A DNA stretch of 64,000 bases from Acetobacterium bakii (GCF_001263355.1 NZ_LGYO01000042.1:1-64000), one strand, 5' to 3'; numbered from the stretch's first letter, positions 1 to 9,420 are shown. Notes: generated by a model not told the origin, from the sequence alone. Program-made: numbers and translations.

Positions 1-313
1 GCTTTGCCTGCTTGGACATCGAAATCAGACCGTAACTTTTCGCCCGGCCTAGTCCATGGAATCGTTTGAGCTCCGCATTTTTCCCTTCAGAGCTGGCTCT
101 TTTTTTATGCTTCTCTTTAAATTCATTGGTTTTCTGACTTTGGGAGATTTCATAGAATTCTATTGTATTGATCCCGGTATAGAGTGTTTTTCGCACTGCT
201 TTTTTGGCACAATCATCGTGTTTCGGACAGTTCCTATTGGATGCGCTGATCCGAAGAATTACCTGAACGGTGTAAGGTTCAAAATCATTAGCCTGCTTTT
301 TTGTGGGCTTTTT
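1..313 (-). pseudogene. IS1182-like DDE transposase, C-terminal fragment
   Basis: On the minus strand an open frame runs from just after a TAA at 314-316 to the left edge, with no usable start codon. It reads NCPKHDDCAKKA (a CxxxxxxC metal-binding-like stretch), then KNAELKRFHGLGRAKSYGL, which resembles the C-terminal end of IS1182-type DDE transposases. The N-terminal catalytic part is absent on the upstream side and the last residues lie beyond the window, so this is a decayed or edge-cut element. The plus-strand 90-codon frame over the same bases looks like a shadow. The family call rests on motif memory only. Confidence 0.6.
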
Positions 314-392
314 TTATTTCTTATTTAATGCTTACATTCGCAAAAACGGCGAGTGACATCAATATCGACAAAAGATAGATCATTTTTTTCTG

Positions 393-421
393 TTGACAAA
401 CGGGATGAATCCATATATCAT
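393..421 (+). promoter_or_regulatory. sigma-A promoter of the TetR gene
   Basis: TTGACA (393-398), a 17-base spacer and TATCAT (416-421) form a near-consensus housekeeping promoter. It lies directly upstream of the palindrome at 426-442 and 53 bases before the TetR start. Confidence 0.75.
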
Positions 422-425
422 AAGT

Positions 426-442
426 ATTGAACAATGTTCAAT
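426..442 (+). promoter_or_regulatory. TetR-type operator palindrome
   Basis: ATTGAACAATGTTCAAT is a palindrome with 8-base arms around one central base. It covers the expected transcription start of the promoter at 393-421, so a bound repressor would block initiation. The adjacent TetR-family gene is the obvious ligand, which implies autoregulation (inference). Confidence 0.7.
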
Positions 443-474
443 ACTACGTTCAATTATTCACTGAGAGGAAAACT

Positions 475-1047
475 ATGGCTAAAAATGTAAAAGAAAAAAT
501 TATAGATGCCACAACTGAATTGATTGGAGAATGTCACTCCATTGAAAGCGTAACAGTAAGAGATATAGCCACAAAAGCTGGTGTTGGTGTTGGACTTATA
601 AACTACCACTTTCAAACAAAAGAAAATTTGATTAATCAGTGTGTTCAAAAAATGATCGGAAACACCATTAATAATTTTGATAAATTGTATCAAGCCCTTA
701 CTATGGAACCAGTGGACAAACTCCGTTTTCTAACTAAAAAAATGTGCTTGTTTTTAGATAGCAACCGGGGCGTTTCCAGAATATCGATTTTATCTGACTT
801 ATCTGCCGGGAATTTCTCAGATAACACGTCGCAAACGATTAATGCCTATCTTCCTGTAATGAGAGAAATATATGGTCAAAAAAAATCTGACCAGGACCTT
901 TATCTACTTATTCACATGCTGATGTCCGCTCTTCAGTCAGCTTTTTTGAGAAGAGATGTTTTTATAGAGAGTGCCGAAATTGATTTTTACGATGTGAAAC
1001 AGCGGGAATGTTTAATCGACAGACTAATCGATCTCCTTATTAAATAA
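475..1047 (+). CDS. TetR/AcrR family transcriptional regulator
   Basis: This is a DNA-binding repressor of about 190 residues, a normal TetR length. The N-terminal helix-turn-helix is at about residues 20-60 (VTVRDIATKAGVGVGLINYHF, then the usual KENL). The helical C-terminal half would bind a ligand and is not assignable. I chose ATG 475 because GAGAGGA lies 6-12 bases upstream; the in-frame ATG at 427 falls inside the operator. The gene sits behind its own promoter and palindrome. The flavodoxin-fold gene 80 bases downstream on the same strand is the likeliest co-regulated target. Confidence 0.85.
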   Translation: MAKNVKEKIIDATTELIGECHSIESVTVRDIATKAGVGVGLINYHFQTKENLINQCVQKMIGNTINNFDKLYQALTMEPVDKLRFLTKKMCLFLDSNRGVSRISILSDLSAGNFSDNTSQTINAYLPVMREIYGQKKSDQDLYLLIHMLMSALQSAFLRRDVFIESAEIDFYDVKQRECLIDRLIDLLIK

Positions 1048-1129
1048 GAAACAATCACATGCCACTGCCATAAAACTACATTGATCGTTAAATTACAATA
1101 GAAGTATTTAGTGAAAGGAGGTAATGAAA

Positions 1130-1885
1130 ATGAAAATACTTGTTATCCTAGGAAGTCTTAGGAAGGCCAATACTTATAACACATTGAAAAAAATCGAAGC
1201 GATCCATAAACAAATAGCGGATTGCGAGTATGAGTATCTTTTTTTAAAAGATATGAATTTAGGGTTGTGTAAGGGTTGTTTTACCTGTATTGCTAAAGGG
1301 GAGGAACAATGCCCCCTACGAGATGACAGAGACTGGATTGTTCAAAAAATCGAAGCCTCTGATGGTGTGATATTGGCAAGCCCCAATTATGCTGCGAATG
1401 TGTCATGGCTGATGAAAAATTATATTGACCGATTTGCATACACCTGTCATAGACCGAGATATTTCAATCAGAAATTCATGATTTTAATAACCAGCGGCAG
1501 TTATATGGGGGTTAAAAATGCCATGAAAGCACTGTCAATTATGGCTTCAGGAGGAAATATCATTAGTCGCCTGAGTGTTTTAAATTCACCTGGTATGAAT
1601 GACAAAAAGAAAAAAAATCAGGAAGTACAAATAAAGAAATCGACTTTAAAGTTTGCAAAATTAATGAATAAAAATAATCAGGGAAGACCGCGGTTTTCTT
1701 ATCTTATCTGGTTTAGTGCGTTTAAGGCAGCATCTTCAAAAAATCAAAAAGTTTATCCGGCTGATTTTGAATACTATAAAAACAAAGAATATTTTACAGA
1801 TTATGATCTAAATACTTTTCAAAAGTTATCAATTAAGGTCTTTAGACAATTCTTTGGTATTATGATTAATAAAGGAATTATGTAA
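1130..1885 (+). CDS. flavodoxin-fold NAD(P)H-dependent FMN oxidoreductase
   Basis: The protein has about 250 residues and belongs to the NADPH-dependent FMN reductase/flavodoxin-like superfamily. It has an N-terminal ILGSLRKANTYNTL phosphate-binding loop, a CKGCFTCIAKGEEQC cysteine cluster near residues 45-60, and SPNYAANVSWLMKNYIDRF, typical of the FMN-binding edge. The cysteine cluster is common in the iron-sulfur flavoprotein-like branch. The C-terminal 90 residues are lysine-rich and less typical. AAAGGAGG at 1114-1121 gives 8-base spacing to ATG 1130 but only 2 bases to ATG 1124, so 1130 is preferred. It follows the TetR gene and may form an electrophile or redox stress response with it. 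The substrate is unknown. Confidence 0.8.
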   Translation: MKILVILGSLRKANTYNTLKKIEAIHKQIADCEYEYLFLKDMNLGLCKGCFTCIAKGEEQCPLRDDRDWIVQKIEASDGVILASPNYAANVSWLMKNYIDRFAYTCHRPRYFNQKFMILITSGSYMGVKNAMKALSIMASGGNIISRLSVLNSPGMNDKKKKNQEVQIKKSTLKFAKLMNKNNQGRPRFSYLIWFSAFKAASSKNQKVYPADFEYYKNKEYFTDYDLNTFQKLSIKVFRQFFGIMINKGIM

Positions 1886-1976
1886 TCGAATGGATAATTA
1901 TCCTTGCTGTTGGGACTTAGTCCATTTCCAATGTTATTTTTACCAAATATAAGGGGGAGAGAATGACTTATGACGC

Positions 1977-2040
1977 GGGGACGTTTTGTTTGTCATATGA
2001 CCTGGTTGATATTTGGTGATATGATAGTCAAAACGTCCCC
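1977..2040. repeat. REPIN-like inverted repeat, copy 1
   Basis: GGGGACGTTTT (1977-1987) pairs perfectly with AAAACGTCCCC (2030-2040). Between the arms lie GTTTGTCATATGACC and GGTTGATATTTGGTGATATGA. The same arrangement recurs at 17790 and 29357, and single arms occur at several other sites. It is noncoding and lies between two genes. Confidence 0.85.
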
Positions 2041-2071
2041 ATATCACAGGAAATACATTGAGATTATAAAA

Positions 2072-2106
2072 AAACGACCAAATTGCTAACAGCAATTTGG
2101 TCGTTT
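2072..2106. terminator. bidirectional rho-independent terminator
   Basis: AAACGACCAAATTGCT pairs with AGCAATTTGGTCGTTT around an AAC loop. A-runs on one side and T-runs on the other let it work in both directions. It lies 6 bases beyond the cysteine synthase stop, so its main job is to end that minus-strand gene. Confidence 0.85.
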
Positions 2107-2111
2107 AAATT

Positions 2112-3017
2112 TTACAGCTTAAATAAATCCGTACTGAGATATTTTTCGCCACGGTCAGGGAAGATCACCACAATGACACCGGAATCAATTTTTTTTGCCA
2201 CCTCGGCAGCAGCATACATGGCAGCTCCACTGCTCATGCCCACAAAGATGCCTTCTTTTTTTACAATTTGACGGGCAAAATCAAAGGCGATTTCAGATTC
2301 AACCATGATATGTTCATCTATGGCATCGGGTTGATACAGTGCCGGAACGATGGCTTCTTCCATGTTTTTAAGGCCCTGGATATAATGACCAAGCACCGGC
2401 TGGGCTTCCACAATTTTCACTTCCGGATTGTGATGGCGAAGGCCCATGCCAACACCCATAATGGTGCCGGAGGTACCTAAAGAAGAAACAACGTGGGTAA
2501 TTCTCCCCTGGGTTTGCTCCCAGATTTCCTCGGCAGTGGTGGAATAGTGGGCGAGTTTATTATATTTATTACTGAATTGATCAGGATTAAAATAACGTTC
2601 CGGATATTCGGCAATTAATTCCCGTACCTTTCGAATTGCACCGTCGGTTCCTTCGGTAGGAGAGGTCAGGGTGACGGTCGCACCATAGGCTTGAATCATT
2701 TTACGGCGTTCGATGGAGACGGCTTCGCTCATGACGATTTCCAGCTGATATCCCTTTACGGCAGCGATCATGGCCAAACCAATCCCGGTATTGCCGCTGG
2801 TCGGTTCGATGATGATCTTATCTTTGGTTAAAGAACCGTCGGCCTCAGCCTGTTCCACCATTTTAAGGGCAATACGATCCTTAATGCTTCCGGTAGGGTT
2901 AAAGCCTTCGAACTTCGCGAGGATTTCAACATTAGGGTTGGGATTTAAATGATTAATCCGAACCATTGGGGTTTGGCCGATGGTTTCTAAAATATTGTTA
3001 TGGATGTATGTCTTCAA
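2112..3017 (-). CDS. cysM: cysteine synthase (O-acetylserine sulfhydrylase, CysK/CysM type)
   Basis: This PLP enzyme makes L-cysteine from O-acetylserine and sulfide. It has 301 residues, the family length. PTGSIKDR carries the Schiff-base lysine (about K46). EPTSGNTGIGLAMIAAVKGY is the substrate-binding loop, and VVSSLGTSGTIMGVG binds the PLP phosphate. The AQPVLGHYIQGLKNM stretch resembles CysM-type members, but CysK and CysM cannot be separated safely by eye. The start is a TTG with AAAGGA upstream. It is monocistronic, closed by the hairpin at 2072-2106. I saw no T-box in the 240-base leader. Confidence 0.93.
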   Translation of the reverse strand: MKTYIHNNILETIGQTPMVRINHLNPNPNVEILAKFEGFNPTGSIKDRIALKMVEQAEADGSLTKDKIIIEPTSGNTGIGLAMIAAVKGYQLEIVMSEAVSIERRKMIQAYGATVTLTSPTEGTDGAIRKVRELIAEYPERYFNPDQFSNKYNKLAHYSTTAEEIWEQTQGRITHVVSSLGTSGTIMGVGMGLRHHNPEVKIVEAQPVLGHYIQGLKNMEEAIVPALYQPDAIDEHIMVESEIAFDFARQIVKKEGIFVGMSSGAAMYAAAEVAKKIDSGVIVVIFPDRGEKYLSTDLFKL

Positions 3018-3256
3018 TTGAGTAATCCTTTCTGTAATAGTAATAGTGAATACCTATATTATAATACAAAAATATAGTGAAGAACAATCATTTATAAAAA
3101 ATGGCAGCGCAGAAGGTAACCTTCCCGATATTCCGCTATTTTATATAGAGACCTATGCCTTAAGTGCAGCCAGGCACACTTAACTCAATAGAAAAGGTGT
3201 GATGCGTGTCGATATCCCGATTATTAGGATTTTCCTAGACACACATAATCACTTCA

Positions 3257-4303
3257 CTAATGGATTACGATTCGATTTTCTATTATCCCCTGGTTGTTAG
3301 AATTTTGAAAATAAGCAAAAAGCGATGTCTCAATATCTTGTATAACCTCCAGGGAATAATCTCCTAATCCATAATCAGCCATGGAACTTTGAATTTCTGC
3401 GATTTTAGATGGGTCATACTTTTCTCCAATTAAATCCAATCGCATTCGTTGTTCTTCTTCAAAAACAGAGGCTTTCATTACGATAGTTGAATCTGTATCG
3501 ACTTCATTGTTAATGAAATTCTCAACATTACTCGTTAAAGCAGTCTGGTTATATGTTGCCGTTCCAACATATCCGGCTGAAACCAATAAAGGTAGACTAA
3601 TGAGAATGACCCCAATGATAATTCCCCGTTTAACGATTTTGTTGAACCGTTCTTTGACCACCTCCGCTTGTTTGAGTTGGAGCAATTTACAAAACGCAAA
3701 GGTTGCAACCAAAATAAAAAATGCGTTAATGGCAAATAGATATGCTGCCGGAAAAATATAATTTGGATTTCCGTTGGCGATACCGTAACCCACGGTGCAG
3801 ATTGGCGGCATTAACGCTGTTGCAATGGCTACTCCAGGGATTACATTGGTTTTCGTCTTCCTTGAAATTCCAATGATTCCTGCCGCGCCACCAAAAAAAG
3901 CAATCAGCATATCGAAAAAAGATGGTCCCGTTCTGGCCAGCAATTCACTGGTTGGAGAAGTGATCGGGCTCAGAGAAAAAAACAGTGTTGCTCCAACTAA
4001 TGCAATCATAATTTGAATGCTAAAGTTTAAAGCTCCCTTTTTTAGAAGTTTACCGTCATAGGTAGCAATACTGTAACCCATGGCAACAATGGGACTCATT
4101 AAGGGTGATATCAACATGGCTCCTATAATAACAGCAGTTGAATTGGTGATTAAACCGATAGAGGCAATAATAATCGCACAAAAAAGTATAATCAGCGGCG
4201 CACCTTTTAACCGAACCCCGGATATGATTTCTGCATGAAGGGCATTGGCATCTTCCTGATCTGTCTTAATGTTGAAAATATTGTCTCTGATATAGCCGCT
4301 CAT
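3257..4303 (-). CDS. DUF389 family integral membrane protein
   Basis: The protein has about 348 residues. An N-terminal DUF389 region (about residues 20-215) has five or six hydrophobic helices and the family hallmarks STAVIIGAMLISPLMSPIVA and ATALMPPICTVGYG. A further helix near 225-250 is followed by a soluble C-terminal domain of about 100 residues. DUF389 proteins are widespread and have no established biochemical role. I chose ATG 4303 because GGAGG lies 5 bases upstream; the longer frame starts at a GTG whose bases overlap that ribosome site. It stands alone, divergent from the ABC exporter. Confidence 0.85.
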   Translation of the reverse strand: MSGYIRDNIFNIKTDQEDANALHAEIISGVRLKGAPLIILFCAIIIASIGLITNSTAVIIGAMLISPLMSPIVAMGYSIATYDGKLLKKGALNFSIQIMIALVGATLFFSLSPITSPTSELLARTGPSFFDMLIAFFGGAAGIIGISRKTKTNVIPGVAIATALMPPICTVGYGIANGNPNYIFPAAYLFAINAFFILVATFAFCKLLQLKQAEVVKERFNKIVKRGIIIGVILISLPLLVSAGYVGTATYNQTALTSNVENFINNEVDTDSTIVMKASVFEEEQRMRLDLIGEKYDPSKIAEIQSSMADYGLGDYSLEVIQDIETSLFAYFQNSNNQGIIENRIVIH

Positions 4304-4464
4304 AAATGCCTCCACTATTTTAATAGTAAGTTGTTTCTCAATTTATACCCCAGGATCAACAAAAAAAACTTTTATGGATCGATTAATAATATTAAGTTGA
4401 ACCTGGCACCGTTGGAGAGTATTGTTAATAATCTGAAATTTTTCTTTTAAAAAACATAAAATGC

Positions 4465-4495
4465 TTGACTGTAGAGGTATGGTATCGTTTATGAT
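4465..4495 (+). promoter_or_regulatory. candidate promoter of the ABC exporter operon, 19-base spacer
   Basis: TTGACT (4465-4470) and TATGAT (4490-4495) are separated by 19 bases. That is longer than optimal and is the spacing typical of MerR-family-activated promoters. No MerR gene is present in the window. Confidence 0.45.
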
Positions 4496-4542
4496 AAAGA
4501 TAGCGACTCTGAAATTAAACAACAAGTCAGGAGGGATGATCA

Positions 4543-6282
4543 ATGACGTATCTAATCCAATTTTTAAAAGAAAAAAAAGTCATGCTGTTTTTAATTATTC
4601 TGGCAACGGTGATCCAGTCCTTCAGTATGCTGGCGGTGCCTTATTTTGCGGCAAAAATTATTGACGATGGGATTCTCAAAAAAGATTTGATGGCCATTGT
4701 GATATTGGGTTTGCAGATGCTGGCTGCGGTGGGATTGTCCGCCCTGATTTCTTTATGGGCCAGCTACCTGAGCGCCGATTTAGCCGCACTTTCTGGAAAA
4801 TACCTGCGCGATCGGATTTTTGACAAAACCCAAATCCTGTCAATCCGGGATTTTAATCGCTTTGGTACGGCATCGATGATTACCCGGGCAACCAGTGATA
4901 TTACGGTAGTCCAGCAGACGGTGATTATGTTTGCCCAAATGATTTTGCCGGCACCGATTATTGCGGTGACAGCCATTATTATGACCATTGCCGTGAGTCC
5001 CTCCCTGGTAATGATTCCTATCAGTGCTATGATCGTTTTTATGCTGGCTATTTATGTGATCTTTATAAAAGCCAGCCCCATTTCCAAAACCATCCAAAAA
5101 CGGCTGGACATCATTAATCGAATCATGGGAGAAGCCATTACCGGGGTTCGGGTGATCCGGGCCTTTGATAATTCGGACTTCGAAAGAAAACGGACCAATG
5201 AGGCCTTTGTAAATTATGCCGATAACGTAATTCGTCTGAATAAGCTCTTTGCAGTGTTCAGTCCGCTGATCTGGTCGGTTGTGGGGATTAGTATGGCAGC
5301 GGTGTTATGGTTTGGCAGTTTTCTCGTGCTCAATGGCGAAATTCAGGTTGGCGGCATTACCGCCGTTTCAGAATATACAATTTTATTATTGATCTCACTA
5401 ATCATGTCTTCTATGGTGATGGTGATGTTACCGAAAATGAAGGCCTGTCTGGATCGAACCCAGGAGGTACTGGATACAGTTCCGGAAATCGAGGATCAAA
5501 AACAGCCACAGGCCCTGCGAAACCCGGCTAATCCGAAAAAGCTGGTATTTAATCAGGTCAGCTTCTCCTATCGGGGTGCTGAGGAATCGGTCTTGCAGGG
5601 CATTAACTTTTCCTGTGAGCAGGGTAAAACCACCGCGATCATCGGTGGAACCGGATCGGGCAAGAGTACCATTGCCAGTCTGATGCTACGTCTCTATGAC
5701 GTGGACAGCGGAATGATCACCCTGGAGGGGGCGGATATCCGCCAGATGACTCAGCATGAGCTCCGAGAAGGGATCAGCTATGTGCCCCAGAAGGCAGTTC
5801 TTTTCAGTGGCACCATTGCCGACAACCTGCGGATGGGAAACAGTGAAGCAACCCCTGCGGAATTGGAACATGCAGCCCAAATAGCCCAGGCCCATGACTT
5901 TGTTGCTGAGATGAAAGAAGGCTATCAAAGTCCGGTGGCCCAGGGCGGCACCAATTTTTCCGGTGGCCAGAAGCAACGGCTGTGCATTGCCCGGGCACTG
6001 GTAAAAAAAGCACCGGTTTATATTTTTGACGACAGCTTTTCAGCACTGGATTTTAAAACCGATGCATTGCTGCGAAAAGCATTAAAAAAAGAGATGGCAG
6101 CTGCGGCGATGGTGATTGTGGCCCAACGAGTCAGCACCATTATGGATGCGGATCAGATCATCGTGTTGGACGCCGGCCGGATGGCAGGCATCGGCAGGCA
6201 TGGCGAACTGATTAAAACCTGTCCGGTTTATCAGGAAATCGTCGCGTCTCAGCTCAGTGAAACGGAGGCTGACAGTTTATGA
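4543..6282 (+). CDS. heterodimeric ABC exporter subunit, degenerate ATP site
   Basis: This is a fused membrane-ATPase ABC exporter half of 579 residues: six membrane helices in the first 310 residues, then the ATPase. Walker A is GGTGSGKST (about 367-375) and the signature is FSGGQKQR (about 471). Walker B is VYIFDDSFSALD, with Asp in place of the catalytic Glu, and the switch residue is Gln (VAQRVSTI) in place of His. These are the classic changes of the non-hydrolysing site in heterodimeric multidrug exporters such as TM287/288 or LmrCD. Its stop overlaps the next start (ATGA), so the two halves are translationally coupled. GGAGGGATGATCA precedes the ATG. The substrate is unknown; drug or lipid export is the family expectation. 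Confidence 0.92.
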   Translation: MTYLIQFLKEKKVMLFLIILATVIQSFSMLAVPYFAAKIIDDGILKKDLMAIVILGLQMLAAVGLSALISLWASYLSADLAALSGKYLRDRIFDKTQILSIRDFNRFGTASMITRATSDITVVQQTVIMFAQMILPAPIIAVTAIIMTIAVSPSLVMIPISAMIVFMLAIYVIFIKASPISKTIQKRLDIINRIMGEAITGVRVIRAFDNSDFERKRTNEAFVNYADNVIRLNKLFAVFSPLIWSVVGISMAAVLWFGSFLVLNGEIQVGGITAVSEYTILLLISLIMSSMVMVMLPKMKACLDRTQEVLDTVPEIEDQKQPQALRNPANPKKLVFNQVSFSYRGAEESVLQGINFSCEQGKTTAIIGGTGSGKSTIASLMLRLYDVDSGMITLEGADIRQMTQHELREGISYVPQKAVLFSGTIADNLRMGNSEATPAELEHAAQIAQAHDFVAEMKEGYQSPVAQGGTNFSGGQKQRLCIARALVKKAPVYIFDDSFSALDFKTDALLRKALKKEMAAAAMVIVAQRVSTIMDADQIIVLDAGRMAGIGRHGELIKTCPVYQEIVASQLSETEADSL

Positions 6283-8135
6283 AAAAGCAGCGAAAAAAAC
6301 TGCAGAAAGAAAAGCAACCAGCTTTTAATACCGAAGACCTGACTGAAATGGAAGATATACCCAAAAATTCAAAGGCTTCTGCTAAGCGATTAATGGGGCT
6401 GTTGCTAAAACAAAAAGGGGCCTTGCTGATCATTCTGCTGGCGGCAATAGTAAGCAACGGGCTTTATGCCTTTACCCCCATCATCATGGGGAAAGCTCTG
6501 GATCAACTGATTCAGGCCATCAGCACCAATGGCGTTAGTGGCAGTTTTGAAAATTTGATCGGCATCCTGGGATTGCCGGTGCTATTGTTAGCGATGGCGT
6601 ATCTGATTGGGGCGCTAATCTCCTTTCTCCAGGAATATACCATGGCCAGTGTGGGTGAAAAACTGGCATTATCGTTGCGGGAGAAAATAAGCGAAAAAAT
6701 CACCAGGCTGCCCCTGCATTATTACGATGCCAATGAGACCGGAGAGGTTTTAAGCCGAACCACCAATGATCCGGATAAGATTGCCGAAGTTCTAAAAACC
6801 GGGGCGTTGCAATTTACTAATGCCCTCTGTAACCTTGTGTTCAGTATTGTCATTATGTTTGTCCTAAGCCCTGTTATGGCAACAATCATCATTGCAACCA
6901 TGTCGCTGAGCGTTTTTGCCACAAAATGGATTTCCGGAAAAACCCTGGCGGTTTTCTATGAAAATCAGAAGGTTTTAGGGGAACTCAATGGAAAAATCGA
7001 AGAGTATTATACCGGAAACCTGATTATCAAAAGCTTTAACCAACAGGATCAGGTCATTCAAACCGAACGGGAGCTGAGCGATCGGCAGTATCAAGCCAAC
7101 AAAAAATCACAATTTGTGATCTATGCCATCTATCCGGCAATTCGCTTTCTGACCCAGCTGAGTTTTGTGGTGACGGCCATTGTGGGGGGGATCTTTGCCA
7201 TTAATGGCACCATGACCATTGGGACAGTGCAAGCCTTTTTGCAGTATGTTAATCAGATTGCCGATCCCATTACCCAGTCCTCTTATTTTATTAATTCCAT
7301 GCAGGCCGCCTTGGCTTCGGCGGAACGAGTTTTTGAATTTTTGGATGAACCCGAAGAGGTACCGGAAACCAGCACGCCAAAGCAGATTACTCAGCCGGAA
7401 GGGGCTGTGGCATTTGAACATGTTCGTTTCGGCTATCATCCCGATAAACTGTTAATGGAGGATGTCAGTTTTACCGTAAGACCCAACGAGATGGTGGCCA
7501 TTGTCGGGCCGACCGGTGCCGGCAAGACCACCCTGGTTAATCTGCTGATGCGATTCTACGAGCTTGATGGCGGCACCATAAAGGTCGATGGGGTTGATAT
7601 TAAAGATTTGTCCAAAAGCGGACTGAGGCGGATGGTGGGAATGGTGCTTCAGGATACCTGGCTTTTTAAAGGCACCATTGCCGAGAATATTGCTTACGGA
7701 AAGATGGATGCCACCCAGACCGAAATCATCCAGGTAGCCAAAGCCGCTCGATGCGACCATTTTATAAGAACCTTGTCAGAGGGCTATGATACGGTGATCT
7801 CCAATGAAGAAGGAAATATTTCCCAGGGGCAGATGCAGCTATTAACCATTGCCCGAGCGATGCTGGCCAATCCGGCGCTGATGATTCTGGATGAAGCGAC
7901 CTCCAGCGTTGACACCAAAACCGAATTGCAAGTGCAGAAAGCCATGCTTTCGAGTATGAAGGGAAAAACAAGCTTTGTCATTGCCCACCGGCTTTCCACC
8001 ATCAAGTCGGCGGACCTGATTCTGGTGATGAAAAACGGTACCATCGTTGAAAAGGGAACCCATGAAGAATTGCTGGCAGCTGATACGTTTTATGCCGATT
8101 TGTATAACAGCCAATTTAATAATCTGGCGGGGTAA
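6279..8135 (+). CDS. heterodimeric ABC exporter subunit, catalytic ATP site partner
   Basis: This is the second exporter half, 618 residues. A charged 35-residue N-terminal extension precedes six membrane helices (about 40-340) and the ATPase. Walker A is GPTGAGKTT (about 409). Walker B is LMILDEATSSVD with the catalytic Glu, and the switch His is present (IAHRLSTI). Its signature loop is ISQGQ rather than LSGGQ. The two subunits are therefore complementary: the consensus site uses this Walker A and B with the partner's intact signature. The ATGA overlap with the upstream subunit supports an obligate heterodimer. Confidence 0.92.
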   Translation: MKKQRKKLQKEKQPAFNTEDLTEMEDIPKNSKASAKRLMGLLLKQKGALLIILLAAIVSNGLYAFTPIIMGKALDQLIQAISTNGVSGSFENLIGILGLPVLLLAMAYLIGALISFLQEYTMASVGEKLALSLREKISEKITRLPLHYYDANETGEVLSRTTNDPDKIAEVLKTGALQFTNALCNLVFSIVIMFVLSPVMATIIIATMSLSVFATKWISGKTLAVFYENQKVLGELNGKIEEYYTGNLIIKSFNQQDQVIQTERELSDRQYQANKKSQFVIYAIYPAIRFLTQLSFVVTAIVGGIFAINGTMTIGTVQAFLQYVNQIADPITQSSYFINSMQAALASAERVFEFLDEPEEVPETSTPKQITQPEGAVAFEHVRFGYHPDKLLMEDVSFTVRPNEMVAIVGPTGAGKTTLVNLLMRFYELDGGTIKVDGVDIKDLSKSGLRRMVGMVLQDTWLFKGTIAENIAYGKMDATQTEIIQVAKAARCDHFIRTLSEGYDTVISNEEGNISQGQMQLLTIARAMLANPALMILDEATSSVDTKTELQVQKAMLSSMKGKTSFVIAHRLSTIKSADLILVMKNGTIVEKGTHEELLAADTFYADLYNSQFNNLAG

Positions 8136-8240
8136 AAGAACACCCAGCGGAAGGCGAAACAGGAGGTTGATTTTTGATCAAATAAGGCGTAAGATGAAAC
8201 TAAGAGAGTGAAATAGAAAGGAAAACAGGGTGAAGCGATT

Positions 8241-8792
8241 ATGCGGGTATGTGTACTAAATGGGTTTGATTCAGAAGAAATGACAGTGGCCCAGGAAAGA
8301 AAATTGGAACAGGAATTAGAAGTTTTAAATCAAAAAGGCGACACGGTTGATTATTTTAAACTGCGGGATCGAAAAATAGCCTATTGTCTCGGGTGCTGGG
8401 ATTGTTGGCTGAAAACGCCGGGGGAATGCCGTATCAAAGATGAGCAAGAGGACATTTTAAAAAGTTTTGTCAAGACCGATCATCTTGTTTTTGTATCCAA
8501 TGTGCGCCTCGGATTTGTAACTGCAACCCTGAAAAAAACCATGGATCGGCTCATTCCCAATTTTTTACCCTATATCAGAGTCTACCAGAATGAATTTCAT
8601 CATTACCCGCGGTATGAAAAGACCCCAATTCTTCACACCCGACTGATTGTTGACCATACGGTGGAAAGGGATGAGATCGACTTGATTGAAGATTATTTTA
8701 AACGGGTAGCCCTGAACTTTGGAAGTGATCTGAAAAGTTTCAAAATAATTGATGGGAAAGGTGAAGAGGATTATGAATTTGCTGATATGTAA
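8241..8792 (+). CDS. flavodoxin-fold NAD(P)H-dependent oxidoreductase
   Basis: The protein has 183 residues and a flavodoxin-like fold. It has a short N-terminal strand MRVCVLNG and a CLGCWDCWLKTPGECRIKDE cysteine cluster (about residues 50-70) typical of iron-sulfur flavoprotein-like FMN reductases. VSNVRLGFVTATLKKTMDRL corresponds to the FMN-binding edge. It follows the ABC exporter by about 105 bases and overlaps the next gene by 20 bases, so both flavoproteins are probably translated from one message. The substrate is unknown. Confidence 0.8.
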   Translation: MRVCVLNGFDSEEMTVAQERKLEQELEVLNQKGDTVDYFKLRDRKIAYCLGCWDCWLKTPGECRIKDEQEDILKSFVKTDHLVFVSNVRLGFVTATLKKTMDRLIPNFLPYIRVYQNEFHHYPRYEKTPILHTRLIVDHTVERDEIDLIEDYFKRVALNFGSDLKSFKIIDGKGEEDYEFADM

Positions 8793-9420
8793 TGGATCGC
8801 CCAGAGGGGAAATGAGTAATTCCGCAACCATTGCCAAATGGTTTTTGAAGGATCAGGATAAAGTAATTCTGCTGATGAAGGGACCCAAACATCAAGAATA
8901 TCTGGACATCCTGGCCGCCTATGATCACATTGTTTTTATCTATCCCCTCTATGTGGATGCCATGCCAGGGATTGTGAAGGCTTTTTTTGAACGAGTGGCC
9001 ATAGCGGATGGATTGATGGCTGGAAAGAAGGTCTCCTTCATTATTCATTCCGGTTTTCCTGAATCGGTGCATCTTGAGGTGCTGGAGCGCTATCATCGGA
9101 TTCTTTCCAAAAAGCTGGGGTTTGTTCTGGCAGATACCATTGTTATTCCCGGGAGTGAAGGGTTTCGCTTGATGCCGCCGAAGCAGAATCGAAAAAAACA
9201 GCAGGATGTGATGAAGCTAATGGATCAGTTCAGGATTGATCAGCCTTTTGATGATCACTTGGTAAGACGGCTTGCCGGGAAGCGTCAGAGCAATAAAATG
9301 CGAAATTTTATCTTTTCATTATTGGAGAAAACGGGTATCACCAATCTTTATTGGAACAGTAATTTGAAGCGGAATAATGCCTATAACAAACGGTTCGATA
9401 AGCCTTATACGGAGTTATAA
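8773..9420 (+). CDS. flavodoxin-fold NAD(P)H-dependent oxidoreductase, second of a pair
   Basis: About 215 residues starting MNLLICNGSPRGEMSNSATI, a canonical flavin-phosphate loop. IVFIYPLYVDAMPGIVKAFFE matches the second FMN-contact region. ATG 8773 has GAAGAGGA just upstream and gives the fold's normal N-terminus; an in-frame start at 8749 would add unrelated residues. It overlaps the 3' end of the preceding paralogue by 20 bases. The lysine- and arginine-rich C-terminus ends just before a strong terminator at 9455-9497, closing the exporter-flavoprotein cluster. Its role is unknown; such pairs often reduce quinones or nitro compounds. Confidence 0.8.
   Translation: MNLLICNGSPRGEMSNSATIAKWFLKDQDKVILLMKGPKHQEYLDILAAYDHIVFIYPLYVDAMPGIVKAFFERVAIADGLMAGKKVSFIIHSGFPESVHLEVLERYHRILSKKLGFVLADTIVIPGSEGFRLMPPKQNRKKQQDVMKLMDQFRIDQPFDDHLVRRLAGKRQSNKMRNFIFSLLEKTGITNLYWNSNLKRNNAYNKRFDKPYTEL

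Noticed and set aside
56-328. 90-codon plus-strand frame at the left edge
   Set aside because: It overlaps a minus-strand frame with recognisable transposase sequence and has no ribosome site.
2107-3260. T-box or other leader before cysteine synthase
   Set aside because: No T-box sequence or antiterminator was visible in the leader.
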